DNA of 64,000 nucleotides from Pirellulaceae bacterium (GTDB lineage Bacteria; Planctomycetota; Planctomycetia; Pirellulales; Pirellulaceae): NCBI GenBank assembly GCA_023382975.1, contig JAHDXO010000002.1, forward strand, positions 23,434 through 87,433, read 5' to 3'. Position numbers and translations under genes: made by a program. The notes below the pieces were generated by a model. That model made no database searches. It saw nothing but the letters and a program-made list of their open reading frames with translations, and had not been told where the DNA came from. Positions 1 to 8,796 of this stretch are shown in pieces (position 1 is the stretch's first letter; every line of letters begins with the position of its first letter).

Positions 1-198
1 TCGCGGAGCGTCTGGCGCAGGCGGAGCCGGATCGTGCGGACTACCAGCGCGACCTCTCGGTGTTGCACAACAAGGTGGGCGACCTGTACCGCGCCCTGGG
101 CCAGGGCGAGCCGGCCCGCGAGGCCTACGTGAAGTCGCTGGCGATCGCGGAGCGTCTGGCGCAGGCGGAGCCGGATCGTGCGGACTACCAGCGCGACC
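1..198 (+). repeat. Tandem 144-bp coding repeat (TPR array)
   Basis: The ~54 bases at the very start of the window recur at about 145-198 with essentially no change, giving a 144-bp (48-codon) period inside the TPR gene. Identity at DNA level, including third codon positions, points to recent unit duplication or gene conversion. More copies probably lie upstream of the window. Confidence 0.8.
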
Positions 199-383
199 TA
201 GTCGTATCACTGTGGCGGTTGGGCCAAGCAGATGCTGCCGGGGGCGAGGTGCATCTGCGGCGGGCGTTTGACATTTTGACGTCGCTGCAGGAATCCGGTC
301 GGCTCAATCCCGTGGACGAACCGTATCTGCGCCAATTGCGGGAACTGCTGCAGCTTCGCGGCGTCACCCCTTCGAGATCGTGA
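3..383 (+). CDS. Tetratricopeptide-repeat protein, C-terminal part (5' end outside window)
   Basis: The reading frame is open from the first bases of the window and stops with TGA at 381-383, so only the last ~126 residues are visible. They contain repeats of the type GDLYRALGQGEPAREAY followed by SLAIAERLAQAEPDRADYQ, a TPR variant with a 48-residue period. In planctomycetes such arrays often form the C-terminal part of large proteins, some with Ser/Thr kinase domains; whether that holds here cannot be seen. TPRs are protein-binding scaffolds. A GTG at 60 is an internal codon, not a convincing start. The last ~50 residues (from about 220) leave the repeat pattern. Function of the whole protein is unknown. 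Confidence 0.8.
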   Translation, partial: AERLAQAEPDRADYQRDLSVLHNKVGDLYRALGQGEPAREAYVKSLAIAERLAQAEPDRADYQRDLVVSLWRLGQADAAGGEVHLRRAFDILTSLQESGRLNPVDEPYLRQLRELLQLRGVTPSRS

Positions 384-470
384 AAGAATGCGGCTGGCGT
401 CTGCTCGGCCTGGGGGCTCCGCGACGCGGATGCCGAACGTCGACCGTGATTTCCGCGGGATCGTAGCGAA

Positions 471-2078
471 TCACTTTCGCTGGAAGGTCAGGCGGCGTTG
501 CCAGGCGGGGGTTTCGGTTTGCGGAAAGTCGGTGCGGTAATGGACGCCGCGGGATTCCGTGCGTTGCAGGGCCGCTTGGACGATGACGCGCGCGACGGTC
601 AGCATGTTCTGCAGCTCCCAGCCTTCGGGCTCGCAAAACTGCCGAACGAGCACGTATTTCTGCCAGTGCTGGACGGAGTGCAGCGATTCCAGCAACTCCT
701 GCTCCGTTCGCCGCACTCCGACCGAACGCCACATCAGGCTCTTCAGCGCATTGCGGATGTCCGCCAGATCGAGCGATTCATCAGGTTCGGCCAGCGGCGG
801 ATTGATCAGGGGTAGGGCATGGAAGTCGTCGTGCAATTCGGACGCCGCCGCCGAGGCGCCGTGCCCGGCATGGGTGCCGTAGACCAAACCTTCCAGCAGG
901 CTGTTGGAAGCGAGGCGATTGGCCCCGTGCAGACCGCTCGACGTGACTTCGCCCGCGGCCCACAGCCCCGGCAGCGACGTGCGGCCTTCCAAGTCGACGG
1001 TCACCCCGCCGATCATGTAGTGCGCGCCCGGACGAACCGGGATGCGGTCGCAAGTGATATCGAGACCGAACTTGGCGCAGGTGGCGGCGATGCCCGGGAA
1101 CCGGCCCTTGACGAACGCCGGGTCCAGGTGGCTGAGATCCAAGAACACGTTGGAAAAGCGGGTCTTGTCCATCTGGCTGACGATGGCCTGCGATACGACA
1201 TCGCGCGGAGCGAGTTCCCCGCGTTCGTCGTAATCGAACATGAACCGGTAACCGTTTCGGTCGACCAGATACGCGCCCTCGCCGCGAATCGCTTCGGTGA
1301 TCAGGCTGCGACTGCTGCCGGCGATGTACAGCACCGTGGGATGGAACTGCATGAACTCCATGTCCCGCACTTCCACCCCAGCCCGGTAGGCCATCGCCAG
1401 TCCGTCCCCGGTGGCGACAGCCGGGTTCGTCGATTCGCGATACAACTGCCCGGCGCCGCCCGTGCAGAGGATGGTCTGCTTGGCCCACACCAGGATCGCT
1501 CCGTGGGACGGATGGACGACGATGGCCCCGCGACACTTCTGGTTGCAAGTCAACAGATCCAGCGTGAACGTGTTCTCCCAGAACCGCACGTTCCGCAGCT
1601 TGCGTGCCCACGCGATCACGGCCCGGATGACTTCTTGCCCCGTTGCGTCGCCCAACGCGTGGACGATGCGAAAGTGACTGTGTCCGCCCTCGCGCCCCAG
1701 CACCAGATCCTTGCCGTCGCGGTCGAACCGGGTGCCCCACTGCGCCAATTCGCGAATCCGCAGCGGCGCCTCGCGGACGACCATCTCCACGACTTGAGGG
1801 TCACAGAGGTCGGCGCCGGCGACCAGCGTGTCGCGGACGTGATTGTCGAAGGAATCCTCGGGGTCCATGACGCCCGCGATTCCCCCTTGCGCGTACGTGC
1901 TGTTCGATTCCTCCAACTCTCCTTTGGTCACCACCAGGGCCGATAGCTTCGAATCGACCGCAATCGCGGCGCGCAGTCCTGCCAGACCTCCGCCAATCAC
2001 CAAGACGTCGGTGAAGAAGTGAGGCAGACTCTTGGGATGAAAGGGGACCAGGTATCGGGGTGTGTCGGTTTCATTCAT
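471..2078 (-). CDS. nadB: L-aspartate oxidase NadB
   Basis: This is a 535-residue flavoprotein that oxidises L-aspartate to iminoaspartate, the first step of de novo NAD synthesis; the product is normally passed to quinolinate synthase NadA, which is not in this window. A Rossmann FAD motif GGGLAG lies at residues 29-34. Succinate dehydrogenase/NadB family motifs follow: STYAQGGIAG, HSHFRIVHALGD, FMQFHPT, AIRGEGAYL and the FAD-contacting GANRLASNSLLEGLVYG. The frame extends 55 codons upstream, but the ATG at 2078 gives the normal NadB N-terminus and length and overlaps the preceding gene's stop by 8 bases, which suggests translational coupling. Confidence 0.93.
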   Translation of the reverse strand: MNETDTPRYLVPFHPKSLPHFFTDVLVIGGGLAGLRAAIAVDSKLSALVVTKGELEESNSTYAQGGIAGVMDPEDSFDNHVRDTLVAGADLCDPQVVEMVVREAPLRIRELAQWGTRFDRDGKDLVLGREGGHSHFRIVHALGDATGQEVIRAVIAWARKLRNVRFWENTFTLDLLTCNQKCRGAIVVHPSHGAILVWAKQTILCTGGAGQLYRESTNPAVATGDGLAMAYRAGVEVRDMEFMQFHPTVLYIAGSSRSLITEAIRGEGAYLVDRNGYRFMFDYDERGELAPRDVVSQAIVSQMDKTRFSNVFLDLSHLDPAFVKGRFPGIAATCAKFGLDITCDRIPVRPGAHYMIGGVTVDLEGRTSLPGLWAAGEVTSSGLHGANRLASNSLLEGLVYGTHAGHGASAAASELHDDFHALPLINPPLAEPDESLDLADIRNALKSLMWRSVGVRRTEQELLESLHSVQHWQKYVLVRQFCEPEGWELQNMLTVARVIVQAALQRTESRGVHYRTDFPQTETPAWQRRLTFQRK

Positions 2079-5000
2079 CGACGCGGGCCGTTCCCTTCCT
2101 AAACGCGTTGAATTGCTCCAGGTACTTGGCGGGCGGATTGCTCTGCGTGCCCGCATCGCGCAGCCCTTGCAGCGGATCGGCCGGCGCGGTGATCCGGCGG
2201 GTGGCCTGCTGGTCCGGACGCAAGCCCAGGCTCCGCAGCGCATCGTTCAATTCGCCCTGACCGCCGTCGTTCGCCGCCGAACGCCGCAGATTCTCCCAGC
2301 GGTCGAGGAACTGCCGCAGGTCGTCCTCGGTCCAGCGCAGCCGTTCCAGCAGGTTCGGATCGGGCTTCTGCTGCTGGTCCCGCAGGTACTCCAACACCAG
2401 ATCGGTCGTTCGCCGCGCGTAATCGAGATTCGGTTCCTCGCCGGCGGGCACCTCGCGAGTCAGGTCGAAACCTCTCGGATCGGCTTCGCCCGGCCGACCG
2501 CCCCCCAGCGGCAGGCCCTGGCCGCGGTTTTCCGTGGCGCCGGGACTTGGCGGTCCGCTTGTTCGTTCGACTGTCCGTGAATCGGATTGGCTGTCCGAGG
2601 CGGCGCCGGGGCCTTGGCCACCTGGCGCGGGCTGCGTGCTGCTGCCGTAGCCTTTCTGTGTGCCGGGCGTGTTCGTCGGGTCGTCGGCCGTCTGTTGGCT
2701 GCCGGGCCGCGACGCGGTGTCTCCCGAGCCGGATTCCTGGGCCGCCCCGCTGCCTTGGTCGGCCGCGGTCTGGCTGCCGCTGCTGCCGCCGCCCTGCTGC
2801 TGCGAGCCCTGCCCGCCTCCCTGTCCGCCGCCGCCGCTCTGGTCGCCCTGCGAGTCGCCTTGCGAATCGGACTGTCGGCCGCTTTGGCTGGGCGATTGGG
2901 CTCCTTCGGACGGCTGCTTTTGGCCGCCGCCGGTGCTGCCTTGCTTCGGCTGATCCGCGTTTCCTTGTTTCGACGAAGGCGATCCGGATTGGTCCTGGCT
3001 GTCTTGCCCTGCGCCGGATTGCCCGTCTTGGCCCTGTCCACCCTGTTTGGGCTGGCCGCCCGATGATCCCTGCTGGCCGGATTCCGGACGCGTTTGCGTC
3101 GGCCCTTGCGGATCGCCGCTTTGGCCTGCCGAGCCTTCCTGCTGAGCGCCCGCCCCCTGATTCCGATCTTCCTGTTGCTGGCCACCGCCGGTCGCGGAAG
3201 CATCGCCCTGCTGCTGGTTGGGTTGCTGCGACGGCATCGCGCCCTGATCGCCGCCGCTGTCCGACGATCCGCCGGACTGAGCGTCCTCGGGCTGGCCCGG
3301 TCCACCACCGGTTTGTTGCGGGCGTTCGCCCTGCGTGCCGCCCGAAGCGGACTCGGACGGCTGGCCAGCGGCGTCGCCGGCCTGTCCCGACTCAGGCTGA
3401 CCGGCATTCTGGCGACCGGCTGGCTGGTCGGAGTTTCCGCCCGACTGCTGCGACTTCATGTGTTCGAGCGTCTGCTCGATCACCTCGCCGTCATGCAACG
3501 GTTCGTTCCCCGATGCCTGCTGCCCCGTCGCCTTGGCCGTTCCGCCGGTCGGCGAATCCGACTGTCGTCCGGTGGCATCCTGGCCCGGACTTGGCGACGA
3601 CGATGATTCGCCAGCGCCTGACATCGACGAGCCCTGCGATCCGCCCTCCTGGCCGCTTTGCGAGCCGGAGTCGCCGCTGGCCGCCTGGCCTCCGGCACCC
3701 GACGCACCTGAACCGGAAGGATCGGAACCCGACGTTTCCGAGCCGGACGAGGAGTCACTCGCGCCACCACTTGCCGAATTCCCGCTGCTGCCGCCGGAGT
3801 TGGACGACGAGCCTGCTTCGCCGGCCGAGGAACTTGAGTCGCCCGAGCCTGCCGAGGGATCGCTGGCCCCGCCGCTGCCATCGGTTCCGCTGTTGCTCTG
3901 GCCGTCCGACGATTGGCCGTCCGACGACTGGCCGTCCGACGACTGCTCGGACGCGCCGCCTTGCTGTCCTTCGGATGTTTCGGGTTGGTCGGGACCGCCC
4001 GCTTGGTCCGACGACGATCCCGCATCGGTATCGCCACTCATCGGCTCGGCCGCCTGTTGCGGCGAGGCGTTGGGATCTTCGGACGGGTCGGCGAGTGTCG
4101 GTTCAGGCCCGCCAGCCGCCGGGTTTTCGGGCGGCAGGATCGTGACATGGTAGGTTTTGGTCCGAGCCACGTTCGGTTCGGGTTGACCGGTCTGCGGCGA
4201 GACTCGGTTGTCAGCGGCCACGGCCCAGAAAGTGAAGGCGTCGCCCGGTCGCAAGGCATGCTTCCAGGGTTCGAATCGGTAGCTCGAGATGACTTGGCCG
4301 ATGCGTCCGTCGGCGTCGTCCAGCAGCGTTTCGGTCAGCAGGTCGGCGCCACCCGCCACGGTCCGCAACTGGACGGTCTTCAGACCGAAATCCGGATCGA
4401 TCGCCCGCACTTCGATCGGCTGGCCGCGGTCGACCGGCAGCTCGATCCGTTCCTGCACCGGAGTCAGGATTTCGATCTCGGGCGTCAGATCCCGCGTGAC
4501 CTCGATGCGATACATTGGCGCCCGAGAGTTCGACTGGCCGCCTTCGGTCTCGAACCGCAGCAGGTAGGCGGTGTGTTTGGGGCGGAGCCCGTCGGGCTGC
4601 ATTTCGAGCGTCATCGAGCCCCATGCCTGTTGGCCGTCATGCTGCATCGAGATCAACTCGGACGAACCGTTGCCGTTCGAGACGGCTGCGGGCGTGTCGG
4701 CGGTGGCATCGCCGCTAGCCTGCGGATCCAAGACGATGGTCGCCCAGCGGATGGGCTGATTCGCTTGAGCGCGGATGGTCACCCGGGTTCCTTCGACGCC
4801 TCGCAAGTCGCCCTGCCGCTCGACGATCCGCTTCGGTTGTGCCGTGTAGCTTGGGTACTCGTACTCGACCTGTTGGACGAGCAGCGCCGGGGCCGGCACC
4901 ACGGTCAGTCGGTACGAGCCAGTGACGGCATCCCCCGCCTCGATCCGGTAGATCAAGTCCTGCTGGATGCCGTCCTCGCCCGGAGGCAGCCGGCCTTCGT

Positions 5001-5814
5001 ACAGCAACCCCGTCTCGGATCGGTTCAAGGATACGGTCTGATCGCTGATCCGTCCGTCCAGCGTCGAGTAGAACAGTGTCACGGGTTCCTCGCCGCGCAG
5101 ATCGTAGCAGACGGCGGTAACTTGCACGCGGTCTCCATGAAAGACCTGTGCGTTGCCTGGCTGGACGTCTTCGATGCGGACTCGCGTCGGCGGCGCGATG
5201 TCCGCCCAGGGCAGGATGACGCGCCGCACGGTCTGCAGCGGATTCTTCGGCGACAGGATCGTGTAGGCGGCAAACAGGGCGAGGATCGCACTCAGGGCGT
5301 AACCAATCCGGATCAAGCGAGTCCGGTCCACCGCGGATTCCACGGGTACATTGGACAAATCCGCCGCGGCCTGCTGCTTCAACGCTTCGTAAATTCCCGC
5401 TCTCAGTCCGGCGCGGTCCTCGCGGAACATCAGGTAATTGATCAGGCTGTTCTTCAGCGACGGTTCGCTCTGCTCGATCGTCCGAGCCGCAAAAACCGGA
5501 TTGATGCGGCCCACCAGCAAAGGAATGACAACCGTCACAGAATACCAAACGGCCGCGGTTGCCATGCCGCCCAGAAATAACCAGCGAGCCCAGACGCTCA
5601 GCGGCACGAGCCAGTGATCGATGACTGCGATCACCAGCAGAAACCCTACGACCCCAGCCGCCAGCACCATCAGGGCGCCGAACAGATCGACCAATTTCAC
5701 GTCGCGGCGGGTTCTGTCCAGTTGAGCTTCGATGAACTGATCGGCCACGATGCCGCCGCCAGGAGGCATCGGCGTTGGTCGAACCGGTGATCGAGCGACG
5801 GTGTTCGCGGCCAT
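2071..5814 (-). CDS. Giant membrane protein with long Ser/Gly/Gln-rich segment
   Basis: A 1247-residue protein. Hydrophobic segments lie at about residues 43-66, 78-101 and 169-187. A large soluble, probably extracytoplasmic region of beta-sandwich character follows to ~570, then ~500 residues of Ser/Gly/Gln/Asp-rich low-complexity sequence (including a tandem SSDGQ motif), and finally an ordered, charged C-terminus with Tyr/Leu-rich helices. Proteins of this build are common in planctomycetes, sometimes beside MoxR/Bat-type operons; that comparison is from memory. The ATG at 5814 is preceded by GGAAG at good spacing, so the 29 codons upstream are excluded. It overlaps nadB by 8 bases. Its function is unknown; a cell-envelope role is inferred. 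Confidence 0.75.
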   Translation of the reverse strand: MAANTVARSPVRPTPMPPGGGIVADQFIEAQLDRTRRDVKLVDLFGALMVLAAGVVGFLLVIAVIDHWLVPLSVWARWLFLGGMATAAVWYSVTVVIPLLVGRINPVFAARTIEQSEPSLKNSLINYLMFREDRAGLRAGIYEALKQQAAADLSNVPVESAVDRTRLIRIGYALSAILALFAAYTILSPKNPLQTVRRVILPWADIAPPTRVRIEDVQPGNAQVFHGDRVQVTAVCYDLRGEEPVTLFYSTLDGRISDQTVSLNRSETGLLYEGRLPPGEDGIQQDLIYRIEAGDAVTGSYRLTVVPAPALLVQQVEYEYPSYTAQPKRIVERQGDLRGVEGTRVTIRAQANQPIRWATIVLDPQASGDATADTPAAVSNGNGSSELISMQHDGQQAWGSMTLEMQPDGLRPKHTAYLLRFETEGGQSNSRAPMYRIEVTRDLTPEIEILTPVQERIELPVDRGQPIEVRAIDPDFGLKTVQLRTVAGGADLLTETLLDDADGRIGQVISSYRFEPWKHALRPGDAFTFWAVAADNRVSPQTGQPEPNVARTKTYHVTILPPENPAAGGPEPTLADPSEDPNASPQQAAEPMSGDTDAGSSSDQAGGPDQPETSEGQQGGASEQSSDGQSSDGQSSDGQSNSGTDGSGGASDPSAGSGDSSSSAGEAGSSSNSGGSSGNSASGGASDSSSGSETSGSDPSGSGASGAGGQAASGDSGSQSGQEGGSQGSSMSGAGESSSSPSPGQDATGRQSDSPTGGTAKATGQQASGNEPLHDGEVIEQTLEHMKSQQSGGNSDQPAGRQNAGQPESGQAGDAAGQPSESASGGTQGERPQQTGGGPGQPEDAQSGGSSDSGGDQGAMPSQQPNQQQGDASATGGGQQQEDRNQGAGAQQEGSAGQSGDPQGPTQTRPESGQQGSSGGQPKQGGQGQDGQSGAGQDSQDQSGSPSSKQGNADQPKQGSTGGGQKQPSEGAQSPSQSGRQSDSQGDSQGDQSGGGGQGGGQGSQQQGGGSSGSQTAADQGSGAAQESGSGDTASRPGSQQTADDPTNTPGTQKGYGSSTQPAPGGQGPGAASDSQSDSRTVERTSGPPSPGATENRGQGLPLGGGRPGEADPRGFDLTREVPAGEEPNLDYARRTTDLVLEYLRDQQQKPDPNLLERLRWTEDDLRQFLDRWENLRRSAANDGGQGELNDALRSLGLRPDQQATRRITAPADPLQGLRDAGTQSNPPAKYLEQFNAFRKGTARVDE

Positions 5815-5953
5815 TAGATCTTCCGTACAATCCGGGGCTGACTCAATTATACCGGACGAATTGACATCCCCGTCCAAATCGGCGGTTCTGCCGGTTGCCA
5901 AAGCATGTCAGACACCCGTCCGCTTGTCTATTATAGCCAACCGGAGCGAAGTC

Positions 5954-6901
5954 TCAGTGATGGAACGCGGTATTCAACGCGCTCAGGTACAGGAGTGACG
6001 ATTCCCGCTGGGGCGTCACCTCCATCAGTCGATGGGTGGCCGCCAACACGTCTCGGCGGCTGACTTGCCCAACCAGTTTGCCCTCCCGAATCACAGGCAG
6101 ACGCCGATACGGGGTATGCAGGAAAACTTGGGCGATGCCCAGCAGATCGAGTTCCTCGTCGATCGTCTCCGCCTCGATGTCCAAGAAATGCCGGACTCGG
6201 TCCAGTACCACGCTGGTGTCCGAGCCGTCCTGCTCGGTCCCCTCCGGCGGCGCAGTCAGCGTCACCGCGCGGTCCTGGATCATCGACGCCAAGGCGTTCG
6301 AATTGCGGAGCACGTCCCGGCGGCTGACCAAGCCGACCAACTGCCCCCCGCGAACAACCGGCAGACGCCGATAGTGCGTTTCGCGAAAGATGCGGGCACA
6401 GTCCAGGAAGCTGGCGTCTTCGAGGATCGTACGGCCGAGATCCGTGTCCATAAACGCGGCGACTTCGGTCGACGGCAGTTGCTCGTAGGCCGCTTGGACC
6501 AGGACGCTCATGCTGCTCTTTTCGGAGAACACCCCAAGAAAACGCCCGTCCTGGTCGACGACCGGAGCGCCCGAGATGCGGTGCTTGAGCAGGTCGCCAA
6601 TCGCCTTGACCACGTCTGTCGAAGGACTCAAGGTCACCAGCTTCGTCGACATAATCTGCCGGGCGTCCGGCAGCGTGGGCAGCGCCACCTGCTGCTGCTT
6701 GGCGGATTGGGCGATCGCGTCGTACAGCTTCATGCAGCATTTCTCCGAGAAGACGCCCCAATAGTTGCCGTCGGTGTCGACGACGGGAGCCCCGCTGATG
6801 CTGCTCTTGACCAATACGCGGATCGCCTCCGCAACGTCGGAGTCGGGTGGCAACGTCACCAACTTGGTGACCATAATGTCTTTGGCAAGCGGAGGAGTCA
6901 T
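5954..6901 (-). CDS. Four-CBS-domain protein (two Bateman modules)
   Basis: A 315-residue protein made almost only of CBS domains. Two similar ones occupy the first half (TKLVTLPPDSDVAEAI...SGAPVVDTDG and TKLVTLSPSTDVVKAI...SGAPVVDQDG). Two of another subtype occupy the second half (THYRRLPVVRGGQLVGLVSRR and TPYRRLPVIREGKLVGQVSRR). CBS pairs bind adenosine nucleotides such as AMP, ATP or SAM and act as energy sensors; no catalytic domain is attached, so the partner is unknown. The ATG at 6901 has AAGGA at proper spacing. The frame remains open far upstream, opposite the kinase gene, but that extension is a shadow. A candidate promoter lies at 7006-7034. Confidence 0.88.
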   Translation of the reverse strand: MTPPLAKDIMVTKLVTLPPDSDVAEAIRVLVKSSISGAPVVDTDGNYWGVFSEKCCMKLYDAIAQSAKQQQVALPTLPDARQIMSTKLVTLSPSTDVVKAIGDLLKHRISGAPVVDQDGRFLGVFSEKSSMSVLVQAAYEQLPSTEVAAFMDTDLGRTILEDASFLDCARIFRETHYRRLPVVRGGQLVGLVSRRDVLRNSNALASMIQDRAVTLTAPPEGTEQDGSDTSVVLDRVRHFLDIEAETIDEELDLLGIAQVFLHTPYRRLPVIREGKLVGQVSRRDVLAATHRLMEVTPQRESSLLYLSALNTAFHH

Positions 6902-7005
6902 GGTTTCCTTCGTACGGCGAAAGATGCTGAAATTGCCGAGAACGGAAGCAACGCAGCCTCGTTCGATAAGCAAACCGCACCCGCTAGGATATAGCAGGCG
7001 AAGCA

Positions 7006-7034
7006 ATTCTAGCAACGGACCCCGGCGAACGCAA
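7006..7034 (-). promoter_or_regulatory. Candidate sigma-70-type promoter for the CBS gene
   Basis: On the reverse strand TTGCGT (7034-7029) and TAGAAT (7011-7006) are separated by 17 bases. The -10 box is strong and the -35 box weak. Transcription would start near 6999, leaving a leader of about 100 bases before the ATG at 6901. It lies in the gap between the divergent CBS and kinase genes. Confidence 0.4.
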
Positions 7035-7108
7035 AAGCAAAACCAAGGGGAAACAGTTCTTTTTGACGGTCGAGGACAGCAACATTTCACCAGAGAAAGT
7101 CGAATCCA

Positions 7109-8629
7109 ATGACCAAGTATCTGCTGGGCATCGATAATGGCAGCACGGTCGCCAAGGCGGCAATTTTTTCGAGTTCCGGGGACGAAGTTGCCGTGGCTGC
7201 CCGCAAGATCCCATTGTCGTCGCCGCAGCCAGGTTGCAGCGAAGTAGACATGGAGATCCTCTGGCGGTTGACGGCCGAGGCGATTCGCGAGGCGATCCAA
7301 CGTGGTGGGGTGGCCTCCGGCGACATTCTCGGGGTCGCCTGTACCGGTCACGGCAACGGATTGTATCTGGTGGATGCGGACGGTCGCCCCGTGCGGCCCG
7401 CGATCCGCGGCGCCGACACACGGGCTCGCGCTTACATCGACCGCTGGCTGGCCGACGGGGTCGACGTCGCCATCCGCCCCAGGACGATGCAGGCGATTTG
7501 GCCGGCTCAGCCGAATGCCCTGTTGGCCTGGATGCGGGACTGCGAACCTGAGTCGCTCGAACGGGCCGCCGCCAATTTGACGGTCACCGACTTCATCCGG
7601 CTGAAATTGACCGGCGAGATCGGCGCCGAGCTGACCAACCAATCGGGCACCAGCCTGATGAACGTAGGGACCGGTCAATACGACGCTGAGGTGCTGGAAG
7701 CATTCGGCATCCCCGAGATGCAGCGGCTGCTTCCTCCGTTGCGCCGATCCGAGGAGGTCTGCGGGACGGTCACCCGCGCCGCGGCCGAAGCGACGGGACT
7801 GGCCGCGGGGACGCCGGTTGCCGGCGGCTTGTTCGACATCGACGCCTGCGGACTGGCTTCGGGGTTGGTCGACGAAAGCCAGTTGTGCATGATCGCGGGC
7901 ACCTGGGGCAACAACCAGTACATCGCCAAACAGCCCGTCGTCCACCGAGATGTCTTCATGACCACCCGCTACGCCATCGACGGGTACTTTTTGATGCTCG
8001 AGGGCAGCGCGACTTCGGCAAGCAACCTGGAGTGGTTTGTGACCGAGTTCTTCGACGCCGAACGAGCGCAGGCCGAAGCGGCGGGCGATTCGGTGTACGA
8101 GGTCTGCAACCGTTTGGTCGCCGCCACCGATCCGGCCGCCACCGGCATCGTGTTCCTGCCGTTCCTTTACGGCTCGAACGTCAGCTTGGACGGCAAGGCG
8201 TGTTTCTTCGGCCTGGACGGCTGGCAGACCCGCGGGCATATACTGCGGGCGATCTACGAAGGGATCGTCTTCTCGCATCGCTGGCACCTGGACCGGTTGC
8301 TCCAGTTCCGCTCGCTGCCCGCACAGATCCGCTTGTCGGGCGGTGCTGCCCGCAGCCAAGTCTGGTTGCAGATCTTCGCCGACATCCTGCAGGTTCCCGT
8401 CGAAGTGCCATCAGGAACGGAATTGGGTGCATTGGGCGCTGCCATCGCGGCCTCGGTGGCCGCCGGCTGCCACGAGTCCTTGCCGTCGGCCTGCGAAGCG
8501 ATGGTCCGGATCGAGCAAGCATGTCAGCCGAATCCGCAACGGGCCGCGTTGTACGACGACAAGTACGGACGTTACCAACGGCTGCTGCAGGTGCTGGCTC
8601 CGGTCTGGTCGGAACTGGCCTGGAAGTAG
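7109..8629 (+). CDS. lyxK: FGGY-family sugar kinase, L-xylulose kinase (LyxK) type
   Basis: This 506-residue kinase is expected to phosphorylate a keto-sugar, probably L-xylulose or a relative, in the cytoplasm. The N-terminal ATPase fold begins LLGIDNGSTVAKA (residues 5-17). FGGY landmarks follow: GTPVAGGLFDID, the GTWGNNQY region, LPFLYGSN, and the C-terminal signature AIYEGIVFSHRWHL with RLSGGAARSQVW. From memory the overall pattern matches E. coli LyxK well, including the FYG/FFG and RAHLL/RGHIL stretch. Substrate specificity cannot be proven from sequence. The ATG at 7109 gives the usual family start. It is followed by a BMC shell gene, a context in which sugar kinases are known. Confidence 0.8.
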   Translation: MTKYLLGIDNGSTVAKAAIFSSSGDEVAVAARKIPLSSPQPGCSEVDMEILWRLTAEAIREAIQRGGVASGDILGVACTGHGNGLYLVDADGRPVRPAIRGADTRARAYIDRWLADGVDVAIRPRTMQAIWPAQPNALLAWMRDCEPESLERAAANLTVTDFIRLKLTGEIGAELTNQSGTSLMNVGTGQYDAEVLEAFGIPEMQRLLPPLRRSEEVCGTVTRAAAEATGLAAGTPVAGGLFDIDACGLASGLVDESQLCMIAGTWGNNQYIAKQPVVHRDVFMTTRYAIDGYFLMLEGSATSASNLEWFVTEFFDAERAQAEAAGDSVYEVCNRLVAATDPAATGIVFLPFLYGSNVSLDGKACFFGLDGWQTRGHILRAIYEGIVFSHRWHLDRLLQFRSLPAQIRLSGGAARSQVWLQIFADILQVPVEVPSGTELGALGAAIAASVAAGCHESLPSACEAMVRIEQACQPNPQRAALYDDKYGRYQRLLQVLAPVWSELAWK

Positions 8630-8796
8630 CGCCGCTTCGAGTTGATCGCTGCCGACCTTGACAAGGGGCGGTTGCTCCAGTCATCTTGATTCTGCGTCGC
8701 TGCCGGAGAATGTCCGAGTGACGAGCGGCGAGAGATGGAATCGGAAACTCATGCCGGTTGCCTCACGGTTTGGCGACAGGCGGAAGACGGGCGATA

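Noticed and set aside
2547-4145. Long Arg/Cys-rich forward frames opposite the low-complexity region of the giant membrane protein
   Set aside because: They mirror Ser/Gly/Gln codons; no start context or domain supports them.
4260-4290. GGTTCGAATC resembling a tRNA T-loop
   Set aside because: It lies inside a coding region and no acceptor or anticodon stems surround it.
6902-8359. N-terminal extension of the CBS frame across the kinase gene
   Set aside because: The ATG at 6901 has a good ribosome site and starts the first CBS domain; the extension is antisense to the FGGY kinase.
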